Shown: positions 8,011 through 17,573 of the stretch, in pieces
How the letters are laid out: every line of letters begins with the position of its first letter
Numbering within the stretch: the stretch's first letter is position 1
NCBI RefSeq assembly: GCF_016743215.1
Contig: NZ_VRZC01000022.1
Span: forward strand, 1-35,743
Length of the DNA stretch: 35,743 bases
DNA from: Geminocystis sp. GBBB08
GTDB taxonomy: Bacteria > Cyanobacteriota > Cyanobacteriia > Cyanobacteriales > Cyanobacteriaceae
Direction: 5' to 3'
Notes under the pieces: model-generated
The model's input: only the letters and a program-made list of their open reading frames with translations
What the model was told of the DNA's origin: nothing
The model's database searches: none
Position numbers and translations under genes: made by a program

Positions 8011-9172
8011 ATTTGCCCATGCCTAATTGTTGGGCTTTTTGATAAACTTTACCTTCCGTTAATAAAGAAGGAGCGATTACAACTTCCACTTCCTGCATTT
8101 CTTTGATATTTTTTGCCCCTAATGTACCCATACTGGTTTTTAATGCACCTAATAAGTTATGTGTGCCATCATCTAGTTTAGCAGGTCCTCGCAAAATTTC
8201 AGCAATCGTACCGGTAGTACCAACATTAATTCTAGTACCACGAGGTAAAACAGGGCTTGGAGTAGCCATACCCCAATGATAACCCCTACCCGGAGCTTCG
8301 GCACTACGAGCAATGGGTGAACCAATCATGACAGCATCTGCACCACAAGCAATACATTTACAAATATCACCACCTGTAATAATTCCACCATCGGCAATAA
8401 TTGGCACATATTTACCCGTTTCTTTGTGAAAATCATCCCTAGCCGCAGCACAATCAGCCACCGCAGTAGCTTGAGGCACACCTACTCCTAAAACCCCCCT
8501 AGAAGTACAAGCTGCCCCAGGGCCGATACCAACTAAGATTCCAGCTGCCCCAGCTTTTAGTAACTGTAAAGTTACGTCATAAGTAACACAGTTACCTAGA
8601 AAAACAGGCATGGGCATTTCTTCACAAAAAGTAGCTAAATCAAGGGGTGTTACCACTTGGGGGGATAAATGGGCAGTAGATACTACTGTAGCTTGAATAA
8701 AGACTAAATCAGCACCTGCTTCCCCTACTACTTTCCCAAATTGACTTGCACCCGCAGGAGTTAAACTGACGGCAGCAATGCCTCCTTTTTCCTTAATTTG
8801 GGTGATTCTTTTGGTAATTAATTCAGCTTTAACAGGTACACTGTATAATTCTTGCATTAAACCGACAAATTCTGATTTTCCAACGGAGGCAATACGGTCT
8901 AATATAGGGTTAGGATCTTCGTAACGGGTTTGGATTCCTTCAAGGTTTAATACTCCTAAAGAACCTAATTCTGATAATAAGACTGCCATATTTACATCGA
9001 CAACACCATCCATGGCACTAGCAATAATCGGAATTTCTCTTTCAATATTCCCCAGAGTAACCCTAGTATCAGCTAAAATAGGATCTAATGTACGATTACC
9101 AGGTACTAAGGCGATTTCATCTATACCGTAGGCTCTACGCGCTTCTTTTCCACGACCAATTACAATACTCAC
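8009..9172 (-). CDS. guaB3: GuaB3 family IMP dehydrogenase-related protein
   Basis: A 387-residue single-domain IMP dehydrogenase-type TIM barrel. The substrate loop with the catalytic cysteine is seen as GIGPGAACTSRGVLG. Other family signatures are PIIASAMDGVV, VPIIADGGIITGGDICK and GADAVMIGSPIARS. It lacks the CBS domains of ordinary GuaB, as in the shorter GuaB3 group found in cyanobacteria and actinobacteria. Its likely role is IMP to XMP oxidation or a related step in guanine nucleotide metabolism. The start is GTG at 9172. The stop codon (8009-8011) overlaps the flanking duplication of element B, so that element inserted at the very end of the gene without disrupting it. Confidence 0.92.
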   Translation of the reverse strand: MSIVIGRGKEARRAYGIDEIALVPGNRTLDPILADTRVTLGNIEREIPIIASAMDGVVDVNMAVLLSELGSLGVLNLEGIQTRYEDPNPILDRIASVGKSEFVGLMQELYSVPVKAELITKRITQIKEKGGIAAVSLTPAGASQFGKVVGEAGADLVFIQATVVSTAHLSPQVVTPLDLATFCEEMPMPVFLGNCVTYDVTLQLLKAGAAGILVGIGPGAACTSRGVLGVGVPQATAVADCAAARDDFHKETGKYVPIIADGGIITGGDICKCIACGADAVMIGSPIARSAEAPGRGYHWGMATPSPVLPRGTRINVGTTGTIAEILRGPAKLDDGTHNLLGALKTSMGTLGAKNIKEMQEVEVVIAPSLLTEGKVYQKAQQLGMGK

Positions 9173-9329
9173 TTTATTTTTTCTACTATTAAGTTTATTT
9201 GCTTAGATTATCAAATTTTCATCGATCGTGGCAATTTGAGCAATATTTGAAAGGAATTTCTTTCTAATGCAGAAATTTAGCTAAGATATGATCGAAGTTC
9301 AATTACTTTGAAATGGGAAAGAATAGTTT

Positions 9330-9713
9330 ATGTTGGGTAAATTTCAAAAAAGTGAATTAAGAATCGAAGTCAAGGTAAAAGATACTGTTTTCCGTGATTG
9401 TTTATTAGACATTAATCAATTAAAACAATGGTTTTTTCCTTTAAAATTTGCTCAAAATACTTCTGAAAAATTGTCTCAAAATGATACTTTTAGTTTTTAT
9501 CTGGGTTTAATAGAAATCAAAAATAAAGTAGATTTTATTGATCAGAATTGTTTGCGCTTAATTTTAAGTGGTGGTATTGACGGTTATCAAGAATGGTGTT
9601 GGGGAGATGGTTGGATTCAGTCTCGCTTAGAAGGAGTTTCTGTGTTACCTCTGAATTTAGGGCAAACTTTTAATTTGCTACGTTTAAAGTCTTTTGCCAG
9701 TCATTCACATTGA
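9330..9713 (+). CDS. Conserved-looking hypothetical protein, possibly SRPBCC-like
   Basis: A 127-residue soluble protein with no membrane helices or signal peptide. The pattern of a beta strand (SELRIEVKV), a helix (RDCLLDINQLKQWFFPLKF), alternating strands and a long C-terminal amphipathic segment (LNLGQTFNLLRLKSF) is compatible with a helix-grip SRPBCC fold, but I see no diagnostic motif. Trp-rich stretches (EWCWGDGWIQ) suggest a packed hydrophobic core or ligand pocket. It is divergent from guaB3, with about 155 bases between the starts, and is followed by tRNA-Ser. Function unknown. Confidence 0.65.
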   Translation: MLGKFQKSELRIEVKVKDTVFRDCLLDINQLKQWFFPLKFAQNTSEKLSQNDTFSFYLGLIEIKNKVDFIDQNCLRLILSGGIDGYQEWCWGDGWIQSRLEGVSVLPLNLGQTFNLLRLKSFASHSH

Positions 9714-9758
9714 TCTTGCTTAAATAGCCCATAAATAACTATAATAGAAAGCAAATCA

Positions 9759-9845
9759 GGAGAGGTGGCAGAGTGGTTGAATGCGGCAGTCTCGAAAATT
9801 GTTAAGGTGGCAACATCTTCGAGGGTTCAAATCCCTCTCTCTCCG
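9759..9845 (+). tRNA. tRNA-Ser (anticodon CGA)
   Basis: An 87-base class II tRNA. The acceptor arm is GGAGAGG/TCTCTCC with discriminator G. The anticodon stem GCAGT/ATTGT encloses CTCGAAA, giving anticodon CGA for codon UCG. A long variable arm and a T arm with GGTTCAAATCC follow. The 3' CCA is not encoded. Confidence 0.95.
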
Positions 9846-9868
9846 TTATTCTAACCATTATTGTTGAC

Positions 9869-9909
9869 TAATAAGATTAACGATAATATCATTATTATCA
9901 ATCTTATTA
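9869..9909. terminator. Long AT-rich hairpin between tRNA-Ser and ycf20
   Basis: TAATAAGATT (9869-9878) pairs perfectly with AATCTTATTA (9900-9909). Inside it GATAAT (9882-9887) pairs with ATTATC (9894-9899) around a 6-base loop, leaving a 3-base bulge. It sits between convergent tRNA-Ser and ycf20, where a bidirectional transcript end would fit. The stem has almost no GC, so the terminator role is tentative. Confidence 0.45.
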
Positions 9910-9960
9910 ACTAGGTTTTGTGGGATATATGGGGGAACTAATATAAACTGCATTTAAGTT

Positions 9961-10293
9961 TTATGAGCCAAGTTTTAATGCTTCTAAATAAAGCCCATAA
10001 ATAAAGCCAATTTTGAGGGAATTTAACAAGTCTAACCAAGGAGATTTATTCGGAGAATTACTGCGACGATAGATAAACATACTTGAAAATTCTGTGAATA
10101 AAAGAAAAATAAGTGCAATGCTTACATCCCAGCGTCCTAATTGTCCTGCTGATGTAGTTAAAATATTGGCAAGAAAATAACCTAATAATAAAGAAATAAT
10201 GATAAAAGATAATTTTCGCCAAGGATTGACTAAAAAACTAACAAATTGATTAATTAGTGTTGTTATTAACAAATTTAAACGGGTTTGTTGCAT
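9961..10293 (-). CDS. Ycf20-like protein (DUF565)
   Basis: A 110-residue membrane protein of the DUF565/Ycf20 family conserved in cyanobacteria and plastids. The family signature is visible: TRLNLLITTLINQF, NPWRKLSFIIISLLLGYFLA, TTSAGQLGRWDV and ALIFLLFTEFSSMFIYR. Two to three hydrophobic helices are present. Plant and algal homologues have been linked to photoprotection, but the biochemical role is unknown. It starts 13 bases after the purN stop, with a purine-rich AAGGAAG just before the ATG, so the two genes are probably one transcript. Confidence 0.88.
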   Translation of the reverse strand: MQQTRLNLLITTLINQFVSFLVNPWRKLSFIIISLLLGYFLANILTTSAGQLGRWDVSIALIFLLFTEFSSMFIYRRSNSPNKSPWLDLLNSLKIGFIYGLYLEALKLGS

Positions 10294-10306
10294 CTTCCTT
10301 CCTTAC

Positions 10307-10942
10307 CTATCTTTGAACAGCTATGGCAATACCTTGAGTAATTATACGATGTTCTTGAATTTGAATTCGATGATGTAAAGTTTCTGAGGTGTCATCGGGT
10401 AAAATTGGTATGGCCGCTTGGATTAAAATAGGGCCACTATCTACTTCTAAATCAACTAAATGTACTGTACAACCTGTTATTTTTACCTTCGCTTTTAAGG
10501 CTTGTTCAATGGCATTAATACCTTTAAAACTGGGCAATAAACTCGGATGTATATTAATTACTTTTTGAGGAAAAGCTTTTAATAAAACTTTGGTAATAAT
10601 ACGCATCCAACCTACCATTACTACCCATTCCACTTGATGAGCTTTAAATACTTCGACAATTGCTTCGTCTAAGGCTTCTCGACTAGGGTAATCACGATGA
10701 TTTAATAAAACTGAAGGAATATTTAATTTATCGGCTCTTTCTTTTACTTTGGCATGGGGATTGTTGTAAACTAATAACTCTATTTGTCCATTCAATTTTC
10801 CTTCATTGATAGCTTGGGCGATCGCCTCGAAATTAGTCCCACTACCTGAAGCCATAACTCCCAATTTAATCGTTTTCTGTAACTGTAATTGCTCCCACGT
10901 CAAAGAAGGGGAAACTATAACGGTGGGAAAAGAATGATCCAT
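10307..10942 (-). CDS. purN: Phosphoribosylglycinamide formyltransferase PurN
   Basis: Transfers a formyl group from 10-formyl-tetrahydrofolate to GAR, the third step of purine synthesis. Clear signatures are VMASGSGTNFEAI (phosphate loop), VVMVGWMRII, the catalytic NIHPSLLPSFKG (Asn and His), and HLVDLEVDSGPIL with the catalytic Asp. The 211 residues include about 25 extra N-terminal residues compared with the E. coli enzyme. It is followed 13 bases later by ycf20. The ATG at 10942 is the first one with a plausible extension; an internal ATG just before ASGSGTN would remove the first beta strand. Confidence 0.95.
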   Translation of the reverse strand: MDHSFPTVIVSPSLTWEQLQLQKTIKLGVMASGSGTNFEAIAQAINEGKLNGQIELLVYNNPHAKVKERADKLNIPSVLLNHRDYPSREALDEAIVEVFKAHQVEWVVMVGWMRIITKVLLKAFPQKVINIHPSLLPSFKGINAIEQALKAKVKITGCTVHLVDLEVDSGPILIQAAIPILPDDTSETLHHRIQIQEHRIITQGIAIAVQR

Positions 10943-11004
10943 AATTGAATGAATAGTTTTGAATTTTAACTAATTTAGCATATTAACTAATCAAGAGCCC
11001 ATTA

Positions 11005-12249
11005 TTAATTCGGCGTTTTTGATTGATGGTAAGTGGGTGATAATGGAATAGTAAAGCTAAATTGAGATCCTTTGCCGATTTCTGACTTTACCCAAATTTT
11101 ACCACCATTTTTTTCGACAAATTCTTGACATAACAATAACCCTAAACCCGTTCCTGTTTCACCTTTGGTTCCTTCTCTGCTACTACAAGATTCTATTTTA
11201 AATAATTTTGCTATTTGTTTTGAAGCCATGCCCAATCCATTGTCAATAATATCTACTTGAGTGAATTGTTGTCCTTGATTTATCTGAATTTTTACTCTCC
11301 CGCCTTCTGGGGTAAATTTTAGGGCATTAGAGACTAAATTTTGAATGGTTGAATATAACATATTGCGATCGCCAAAAACAAAGCAAGGAGAAGGACTTTG
11401 AAGTTGTAAATCAATCTTTTTCTCTTTAGCAGTGGGAGACATAATGGTAATAATTTCTTGGCATAACAAATGAAGATCGACAGAGACGGGATTACACTTC
11501 ATTTTACCAGTTTCTAACATTGACCATTGCAATAGATTTTTAAGCAAATTAAAGGCATTTTGTCCAGAATGATAAATATCTTGAGATATATCTATGATTT
11601 CCTCTAATTCCATAGATTCAACACTATCTTTAAGTATTTCAGTAAAACCGAGAAGAGTATTAAAAGGTGCTTTAAGATCATGACTAATAATAGAGAAAAA
11701 TTTGTCTTTACTAGCATTTAATTCCTGCAACTCTTGAGAATAAATTTGTAATTTTTTAAAAGCAATTCTTAATTCTAGTTGACTAATAACTTGTTTTGCT
11801 AGAATGTTTAAAGCCTTTAATTGTTCGGATGTTAAATTTCTAGGCACGGAATCAATAGCACAAAGAGTGCCTAAAGCATAACCATCAGGCGTAATTAAAG
11901 GGGCACCAGCATAAAAGCGAATATTGGGATTTTGGGTTACAAGAGGATTATCGAAAAAACGTTCATCTTGACTGGCATCTTCTACTACCATCACTTCATC
12001 TTTAAGAATCGCATGGGCGCAAAAAGCTAAATCCCTTGGGGTTTCCGTTGCCGACAATCCTACTCTTGATTTAAACCATTGGCGATCTCGATCAATTAAA
12101 CTCATTAAAGCAATAGGAGTGCCACAAATAGATGCGGCTAATTGAGTTAATTCATCATAAGCCATTTCAAAATTAGTGTCTAAGATGTCGTATCTCATTA
12201 ATGCTTCGATTCGCTCTTTTTCATTGTCAGGTAATGGAGCGATTGTCAT
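11005..12249 (-). CDS. GAF-domain sensor histidine kinase
   Basis: A soluble 414-residue kinase. The GAF domain (about residues 25-160) shows [42 protein letters not shown] and [19 protein letters not shown] short coiled linker leads to HisKA with [13 protein letters not shown], so the phospho-acceptor is about His190. The ATPase domain has [10 protein letters not shown] (N box), DNGLGMA (G1) and [12 protein letters not shown] (G2). No membrane helices and no receiver domain are present, so it should act with a separate response regulator that is not in this window. The GAF type is the one common in cyanobacteria without an obvious chromophore cysteine signature; its ligand is unknown. Confidence 0.93.
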   Translation of the reverse strand: MTIAPLPDNEKERIEALMRYDILDTNFEMAYDELTQLAASICGTPIALMSLIDRDRQWFKSRVGLSATETPRDLAFCAHAILKDEVMVVEDASQDERFFDNPLVTQNPNIRFYAGAPLITPDGYALGTLCAIDSVPRNLTSEQLKALNILAKQVISQLELRIAFKKLQIYSQELQELNASKDKFFSIISHDLKAPFNTLLGFTEILKDSVESMELEEIIDISQDIYHSGQNAFNLLKNLLQWSMLETGKMKCNPVSVDLHLLCQEIITIMSPTAKEKKIDLQLQSPSPCFVFGDRNMLYSTIQNLVSNALKFTPEGGRVKIQINQGQQFTQVDIIDNGLGMASKQIAKLFKIESCSSREGTKGETGTGLGLLLCQEFVEKNGGKIWVKSEIGKGSQFSFTIPLSPTYHQSKTPN

Positions 12250-12340
12250 AAGTTGTACCCCTCTGATTACTTAAATCTAATATTATATTTATTTTAACAA
12301 ATACTGTTTATTAGCAAGATATTTTTGCCTTTGACAATTT

Positions 12341-12368
12341 TCATCTTTAGCACACCTAACTCATCAAG
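12341..12368. repeat. Dispersed repeat fragment C, copy 1
   Basis: The stretch contains CATCTTTAGCACACC and CTAACTCATCAAGA. It closely matches the stretch at 17387-17416 (CATCTTTCAGCATA, CTAACTCATGAAG), and its reverse complement partly matches 13657-13672. It lies in the 154-base spacer between the kinase and glycosyltransferase genes. It is probably the end of a decayed repeat. Confidence 0.45.
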
Positions 12369-12403
12369 AGCCTGATTGTTAAGTTATATAAAAGATTATA
12401 TTT

Positions 12404-13579
12404 TTAGATTTCAGTGCTTCGCCAACTTAATTTTAAGTTTAGCCAAAAATTCCAAAGAGTAACAAAAGCGATGGCAATAAAGTTAGCTAAATAACGATTT
12501 AAACTTAACATATTAAAGAAGAAATTTAATAATAAAACATTAATAATTAATCCTGCTAAACAGACAATATTAAACTTAATAAATCGCTTAATTTTTTGGC
12601 GTTTACTAGGTTGTTTTTTAGAAATATCTCTAAAAGTCCACGCATCATTCCATAAAAAATTATTAATAATTGCCAACTCTGAAGCGATAATTTTACTACG
12701 AGTTAAAGGTAAAGCTAAAGTAGAAGGATCACTTAATAAAAACAAAAATATCATATCAATAAAAACGCCACTAAAGCCGACTATTGCAAAACGTAAAAAA
12801 CGACTAATTGGCCATAAAGAAAATCTTAGGCGAATCAAATGATGAATATAATCAACATATTGTTTTTTTGTTACTTTACTTTCTCCTTCTTGACGTTCTT
12901 GAAACACATATCCAACTTCACTAAGCCAACGAATTTTACCCCTTCCTAAAACTTCGATTAAAATTTTATACCCTAAAGGGCTAAGATTACAACCAATTAA
13001 ACACTCACGCCTGACTAAAAAATAACCACTCATGGGATCAGAAACTCGTCCAATTACTTCAGGCAATATAATTAATCCTAAAGTTTGGGCACCACGAGAC
13101 AAAAAACGACGTAAAATACTCCAATCACTAACGCCTCCTCCTTCCACATTGCGACTGGCTACGGCTAAATCTGCACCTTTATTAATTTCTGCCCACAAAT
13201 TCAATAAGGTTTCAGGAGGATGTTGTAAATCAGCGTCAATAACTCCTAAAATTTCTCCCTTTGCCACTTGCCAACCTCTAATTACGGCGGTCGATAATCC
13301 TTTTTCTCCTATCCGACGAATAACTTTTAATGGCGGATATTTTTCTGTCAATTCTAAAGCTACTTTCCAAGTAAAATCAGGACTGTCGTCATCAACTATA
13401 ATTAATTCATATTCTTGGGGTGTTATTTTTTCCAATAATGTGGTTAATTTTTCGACTAAAATAGTAATATTTTTACTTTCGTTATAGGTAGGAATAATTA
13501 GGGATAATAAAATATTGTCGGTAGAAGAATCAATGCTTAAATTACCTGTGGGAGTTGACATTAAATTGTCTAAAGTCAT
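12404..13579 (-). CDS. Glycosyltransferase family 2 fused to GtrA-type membrane domain
   Basis: Residues about 25-260 form a dolichyl-phosphate-mannose-synthase-like GT2 domain. Visible motifs are LSLIIPTYNESKNI, ELIIVDDDSPDFTW (nucleotide-sugar Asp), VIDADLQHPPE (DxD-type metal site) and DPMSGYFLVRR. Residues about 265-391 form a four-helix GtrA-like domain: FAIVGFSGVFIDMIFLFLL, IINNFLWNDAWTFRD, FNIVCLAGLIINVLLL and the C-terminal NFIAIAFVTLWNFWLNLKLSW. Such fusions transfer a sugar to a polyprenyl phosphate at the membrane, for envelope glycan synthesis. The acceptor and sugar cannot be told from sequence. Confidence 0.93.
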   Translation of the reverse strand: MTLDNLMSTPTGNLSIDSSTDNILLSLIIPTYNESKNITILVEKLTTLLEKITPQEYELIIVDDDSPDFTWKVALELTEKYPPLKVIRRIGEKGLSTAVIRGWQVAKGEILGVIDADLQHPPETLLNLWAEINKGADLAVASRNVEGGGVSDWSILRRFLSRGAQTLGLIILPEVIGRVSDPMSGYFLVRRECLIGCNLSPLGYKILIEVLGRGKIRWLSEVGYVFQERQEGESKVTKKQYVDYIHHLIRLRFSLWPISRFLRFAIVGFSGVFIDMIFLFLLSDPSTLALPLTRSKIIASELAIINNFLWNDAWTFRDISKKQPSKRQKIKRFIKFNIVCLAGLIINVLLLNFFFNMLSLNRYLANFIAIAFVTLWNFWLNLKLSWRSTEI

Positions 13580-13914
13580 GAAAATATTAGGGAGATTAAT
13601 AGGCCATTAAATTATAAAACTTTTAGTCCCGATAATTGTAACTTGCTAAATTACGGCTTTTGATGAGTTAGTATCTGACGTTACGCAAAGAGTAATAAAT
13701 CAGGTTAAAATGACAAGATGAAATAAAAACTCCTTAAACTCTTTCAATCAAGTAACTGCCACAGGCTTATCATCTTGAGTCTTGTTAAAATAGATTTTCG
13801 GAAACCTAACTGGAATAAGCAGTTCAAGGATAAATATTATGGTTTCTTGACATTAGTGTCCGATATCCCTCGTATTTTGATTTCCTTCTGATTAAGCTAA
13901 AACCCATTTAAAAA
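13580..13914. other. Gene-free spacer with a repeat fragment
   Basis: This 335-base spacer lies upstream of the glycosyltransferase and downstream of the nuclease-fold gene, both on the minus strand. It contains TTGATGAGTTAGTAT (13658-13672), a fragment of dispersed repeat C, and a short GACA-TTAG-TGTC palindrome (13849-13860). I see no coding frame or RNA gene. Confidence 0.5.
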
Positions 13915-14745
13915 TTATAAATAAACTATATCTTCAGGTAACTCAGATAATTTAAAAATGGTATCTTCTTGAATAATAATATCTCGAAACAGTTTTTTAT
14001 TTTGAGCGGGTAAAATTAAAACTTTCTCAGATTTTACCACAGAATTTTTAAACCCTTCTAAATCTTGATTTGTTTCTAAATAACTCACCAGACGACGAAA
14101 TAATTTAGGCAAAATAACAATATTTTTTTCTTCATCAAATAAATCCCAAGCATGAAAGCCTTTATTGGTAGAGTCAAACTTCCATATTCCTTTCTTTTGT
14201 TTTCTAGCATGATTAACAGCTACCGTCATTTTTCTTCTTAAAGTTGGGGCTAAGCCACGATAATAAGTAGGATAAGATTCACCTTCTAAAAGACTTTGAT
14301 AATTAACTGATTTAAAAAATAAATCTATTGGTAAAAATACAATATCTCCATCTTTCATATCAATTTTACCTTTAAAAACAAACCCTAAAGGACGACCATG
14401 TTGATCTGTTTTTTTTGCTAAAATAAAACCTTCTATATTATCGTTTGCTTTGATAATTAAATTATTTTCCTCATGCCATTTTACTTGATCAATTTCTAAA
14501 TATTCTAATAAAAAATCGGCTGCACTTAATGCTGATTTTAAACTTTGTTTACATTCCCGAAAATGAGTTTCTAAACTATCAATACCAATAAGCCTAATTT
14601 GTACATGATTAAGCTCATTTAATAGTGGAGGAATACCGATTAATTTTGACCAATTTTCAGGATTATTCGCTTTAAAACGAATGGAATCACCATCGGGAGA
14701 ATAGCCAATAACATGAAAAGTGCCTTTGATTAATGTAAAAGACAT
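13915..14745 (-). CDS. Staphylococcal-nuclease-fold (thermonuclease-like) protein
   Basis: A 276-residue soluble protein. The N-terminal 160 residues resemble an SNase-like OB fold: VIGYSPDGDSIRFKA, then VQIRLIGIDSLETHF with Arg, Asp and Glu in the places of the nuclease active site, and DQHGRPLGFVFKG at the position of the second catalytic Arg. A helical segment (LAPTLRRKMTVAVNHARKQKKGIW) matches the usual C-terminal part of the fold. About 90 further residues, ending in ELPEDIVYL, are not recognised. There is no signal peptide, so if it is a nuclease it is probably intracellular. Activity is inferred from motifs only. Confidence 0.72.
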   Translation of the reverse strand: MSFTLIKGTFHVIGYSPDGDSIRFKANNPENWSKLIGIPPLLNELNHVQIRLIGIDSLETHFRECKQSLKSALSAADFLLEYLEIDQVKWHEENNLIIKANDNIEGFILAKKTDQHGRPLGFVFKGKIDMKDGDIVFLPIDLFFKSVNYQSLLEGESYPTYYRGLAPTLRRKMTVAVNHARKQKKGIWKFDSTNKGFHAWDLFDEEKNIVILPKLFRRLVSYLETNQDLEGFKNSVVKSEKVLILPAQNKKLFRDIIIQEDTIFKLSELPEDIVYL

Positions 14746-14812
14746 GATAGTTAAAACAAAAAAAGTATGAGGAGTTACCCAACAAGATGCCTATTGCACA
14801 ATAATCAATTAT

Positions 14813-15337
14813 TTATTTTTTTAAAAGTGCTAAATTATTATAACTCCAACGCAATAAATTAAATCCAAAAACGTATTTTAACCCTTCTAAAATCCAGTAA
14901 CCTTTATGCCAAAGAATCATCTCTGATGGCATTGTAGTAACGGTATTAAATTGATTTAAACATAATCCCCATGCACTTAAATGGGGGGTAAATAAATAAG
15001 TATAAGCTAAGGCAATTAAGAATAATAAACTCGAAAAAGTTACAAATAAAGCCTGTTTTTTACTATTAAAATCATGGTTAAAAGAAAAAACAAATGCACA
15101 AGTTAAAACTAGAGAAGCACAAATTAATTCGATGCGATTAAAGACACCAAAAATAGTAAAACCAGCACTAGGAAAACCGCTTTGTGCCATCATCCCACTA
15201 GCGGAAAGTGCCGGAATTAATACGAAATCCAGTAACAAACTACCACTAAGCCAAAATCCTAATGCAAATAAAATAATAGCAGACCAATTTATTTCTTTAT
15301 GTTCTTGATGATTTGAATGAGAAATAGTATTCATCAT
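14813..15337 (-). CDS. Four-helix membrane protein of unknown function
   Basis: A 174-residue protein with a hydrophilic, His-rich start (SHSNHQEHKE) and about four hydrophobic segments, near residues 20-50, 62-85, 95-117 and 150-165. No catalytic motif is recognised. The start is well supported: two adjacent ATGs (15337 and 15334) lie 6-9 bases after an AGAGGT Shine-Dalgarno sequence. It is separated from glmM by about 200 bases that include a strong palindrome. It may belong to the DUF4149-like group of small membrane proteins, but I am not sure. Confidence 0.7.
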   Translation of the reverse strand: MMNTISHSNHQEHKEINWSAIILFALGFWLSGSLLLDFVLIPALSASGMMAQSGFPSAGFTIFGVFNRIELICASLVLTCAFVFSFNHDFNSKKQALFVTFSSLLFLIALAYTYLFTPHLSAWGLCLNQFNTVTTMPSEMILWHKGYWILEGLKYVFGFNLLRWSYNNLALLKK

Positions 15338-15450
15338 AATAGTACCTCTTAATATCTATACTATTTAGAATAACCTACTATTTTCTTTTTTTTTATTAAG
15401 TCTTTTTAAGGTTTTTGATTAAGTTTAATTAAGTTTAATTACTAACTAAC

Positions 15451-15470
15451 TTTAAGTATTTATACTTAAA
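15451..15470. promoter_or_regulatory. Perfect 9-bp-arm palindrome between glmM and the 4-TM gene
   Basis: TTTAAGTAT-TT-ATACTTAAA is a perfect inverted repeat with a 2-base centre. It is 67 bases past the glmM stop and 114 bases before the start of the downstream membrane-protein gene, both on the minus strand. It is preceded by direct repeats of AAGTTTAATT (15421-15440). It could be an operator for the membrane-protein gene or a weak end-of-transcript hairpin. Confidence 0.4.
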
Positions 15471-15536
15471 TAATCAAACACTTTATTCTTTTGGCGATTG
15501 CTAATTTTATTCTCTCTAATTCCTAATTTCTGATGA

Positions 15537-16967
15537 TTAATTAAAATGTTGTTGCACAATTTTAACTAGATAATCTGTCCAATAGTTGACTAAATTCTCA
15601 TTTTGTGCTTCTATCATTACTCGAATTAAAGGTTCTGTACCTGATGGTCTTACTAAGACTCTACCTTCATTCCCCATTGCTTCTTCAGCTTTGGCGATGG
15701 CATTTTGTAATGGAATACAATCTTGCCAATTTAAGCGTTTTTCTCGGTTTTCTACCTTGACATTTTTTAATACTTGGGGATAGGGAGTAAAGCTATCATT
15801 GACTAATGATACTAAACAATTTCCTTGTTGTCTAACTAGTGCAGTTAACTGTAATGCAGTTTGAATACCGTCTCCAGAAAAATGATGATGATGACAGAGA
15901 ATATGCCCTGACTGCTCACCTCCTAGCATAGCACCAGTTTCCCACATCGCCGCTTGAACATATTGATCTCCTACCGCAGTACGGATAAATTTACCTCCTA
16001 ATTTTTGCCATGCCAATTCAAAACCCAAGTTTGCCATAACGGTACTCACTAATAAGTTATCAGGTAACAAATGGCACTCTTTTAAGTATTTACCCCATAA
16101 ATAAAGAATATAGTCACCGCAAATAATACGTCCTTGAGCATCTACCGCCATAACTCTATCTGCGTCTCCATCAAAAGCAAACCCTAAATTTGCTCCATAT
16201 TTTTGCACCGCTTCTTGTAATTTTCCTAAATGAGTCGAACCACAATTAACATTAATGCGATCGCCATCTCCTTGGGGATGTAAAGAAATAACTTCAGCTC
16301 CCATAGCCTGAAACATAGATGGTGCAAGTTCGACAGCTGCTCCCCAAGCTAAATCTAAGACAATGCGCATCCCTCTAAAATCTAAATCTGAAGGGAGAGA
16401 CGTTTTTAAAAAATGACTGTAGTTTTTGACTAAATGATGTTGTTCAAGAGTTTTACCACATTTACTACTTTTTAACTGAATACCACCATCGATATTTTTA
16501 CGGAGAGTTTTTTCGATGGCACTGGTTAACAATTTGTCTAGTTTAGTACCTTCTGAACCAAAAAATTTGATTCCGTTATCTTCTGGTGGGTTATGACTAG
16601 CGGAAATCATGATCCCACCTATAGCGTCAGTTGTCTTTGTTAAGTAAGCAACGCAAGGAGTCGGGCATAAGCCAACCTTCCATACTTCTAAACCTAAAGA
16701 GGTTAAACCAGAGGCAATAGCCATAGATAACATATCACTGGAATTGCGGGAATCCTGCCCAATAATGACGACACCTTGTGGGGATTTAAACTCTTGCCAA
16801 ACACTAGCAGCTGCCACCCCTACTTCTAAAGCCAAATTAGCAGTTAATAAGTCTCCCACTTTACCCCGAATACCATCTGTGCCAAATAATTTATCAGGTA
16901 GGCTACCGCTCAGTTTTGAGTTATTATAATCTAACGGAGACGAGTTTTTAGTCAAAGAAAGTACCAT
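15537..16967 (-). CDS. glmM: Phosphoglucosamine mutase GlmM
   Basis: Interconverts glucosamine-6-phosphate and glucosamine-1-phosphate on the way to UDP-GlcNAc for peptidoglycan. Visible features are [13 protein letters not shown], the phosphoserine loop [17 protein letters not shown], the Mg loop [18 protein letters not shown] in the sugar-binding region and the C-terminal phosphate loop [16 protein letters not shown]. The frame is open to a TTG at 16985, but the ATG at 16967 has a GAGGAA Shine-Dalgarno sequence about 7 bases upstream and is the better start (476 residues). Related phosphomannomutases share the fold, but the serine-loop wording is that of GlmM. Confidence 0.95.
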   Translation of the reverse strand: MVLSLTKNSSPLDYNNSKLSGSLPDKLFGTDGIRGKVGDLLTANLALEVGVAAASVWQEFKSPQGVVIIGQDSRNSSDMLSMAIASGLTSLGLEVWKVGLCPTPCVAYLTKTTDAIGGIMISASHNPPEDNGIKFFGSEGTKLDKLLTSAIEKTLRKNIDGGIQLKSSKCGKTLEQHHLVKNYSHFLKTSLPSDLDFRGMRIVLDLAWGAAVELAPSMFQAMGAEVISLHPQGDGDRINVNCGSTHLGKLQEAVQKYGANLGFAFDGDADRVMAVDAQGRIICGDYILYLWGKYLKECHLLPDNLLVSTVMANLGFELAWQKLGGKFIRTAVGDQYVQAAMWETGAMLGGEQSGHILCHHHHFSGDGIQTALQLTALVRQQGNCLVSLVNDSFTPYPQVLKNVKVENREKRLNWQDCIPLQNAIAKAEEAMGNEGRVLVRPSGTEPLIRVMIEAQNENLVNYWTDYLVKIVQQHFN

Positions 16968-16985
16968 ACTTAATTCCTCACACAA

Positions 16986-17573
16986 TAAGGTTTTATTTAT
17001 AATTAGGAGTTAAAAGTCAAAAAAAATGTCCTTAACCTCCTGAAAATTCTACATTTAAGTGGGATTATACCTTAAAAAATTAAGTCCTATCTATAATCTT
17101 TAATTTGCTACTAGTATTTCATCGAAAAAACAATTTTTATGGGGTAATATAACATTTTTAAAGCTACATTCTTCATATTTTTTAAAATACTAAGTTGCTA
17201 CATAATAATAGTTATTCATTATCTGATAATTCTGAAAATACCTGAAAAGCTAGAAGTGTAGAAGATAAAAGGATATGCTGAAATGAAAATGCTCATAATA
17301 TTCTTAATCGCTATTGTTCTAAACTATTTGAGGAAAAAAGTTAATGAGAGGGTTTGCCTTTATTTTTTTCAAAAACTTTACTTAGCTTTCATCTTTCAGC
17401 ATACTAACTCATGAAGAACCATTTTTATCCATTATTTTACTTATTCTTCTTATATATTCATTTTTAGTACAATATAATTGTTGAAATGCTATAGGCGATC
17501 GCCTAAATAATATCAAGTTCGAAAGTTTTATCATTGCCTAGTTCCAAAATATTGTAAGAATTATATTATCATC
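16986..17573. other. Long AT-rich spacer with repeat C element
   Basis: Nearly 600 bases lie between divergent glmM and the DUF2079 gene. ATATGCTGAAATGAAAA (17274-17290) and TTTCATCTTTCAGCATA (17387-17403) form an imperfect inverted pair about 130 bp across. The right end continues into CTAACTCATGAAG, shared with 12355-12367. A palindromic HIP1 site, GGCGATCGCC, is at 17494-17503, 71 bases before the DUF2079 start. I see no RNA gene and no convincing small coding frame. Confidence 0.5.

Noticed and set aside
13032-13487. 151-residue plus-strand frame
   Set aside because: It is antisense to the glycosyltransferase domain and low in recognisable features.
17283-17414. 43-codon frame with a hydrophobic start in the glmM-DUF2079 spacer
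   Set aside because: It spans the interior and right end of a repeat and has no clear Shine-Dalgarno sequence, so chance is more likely.
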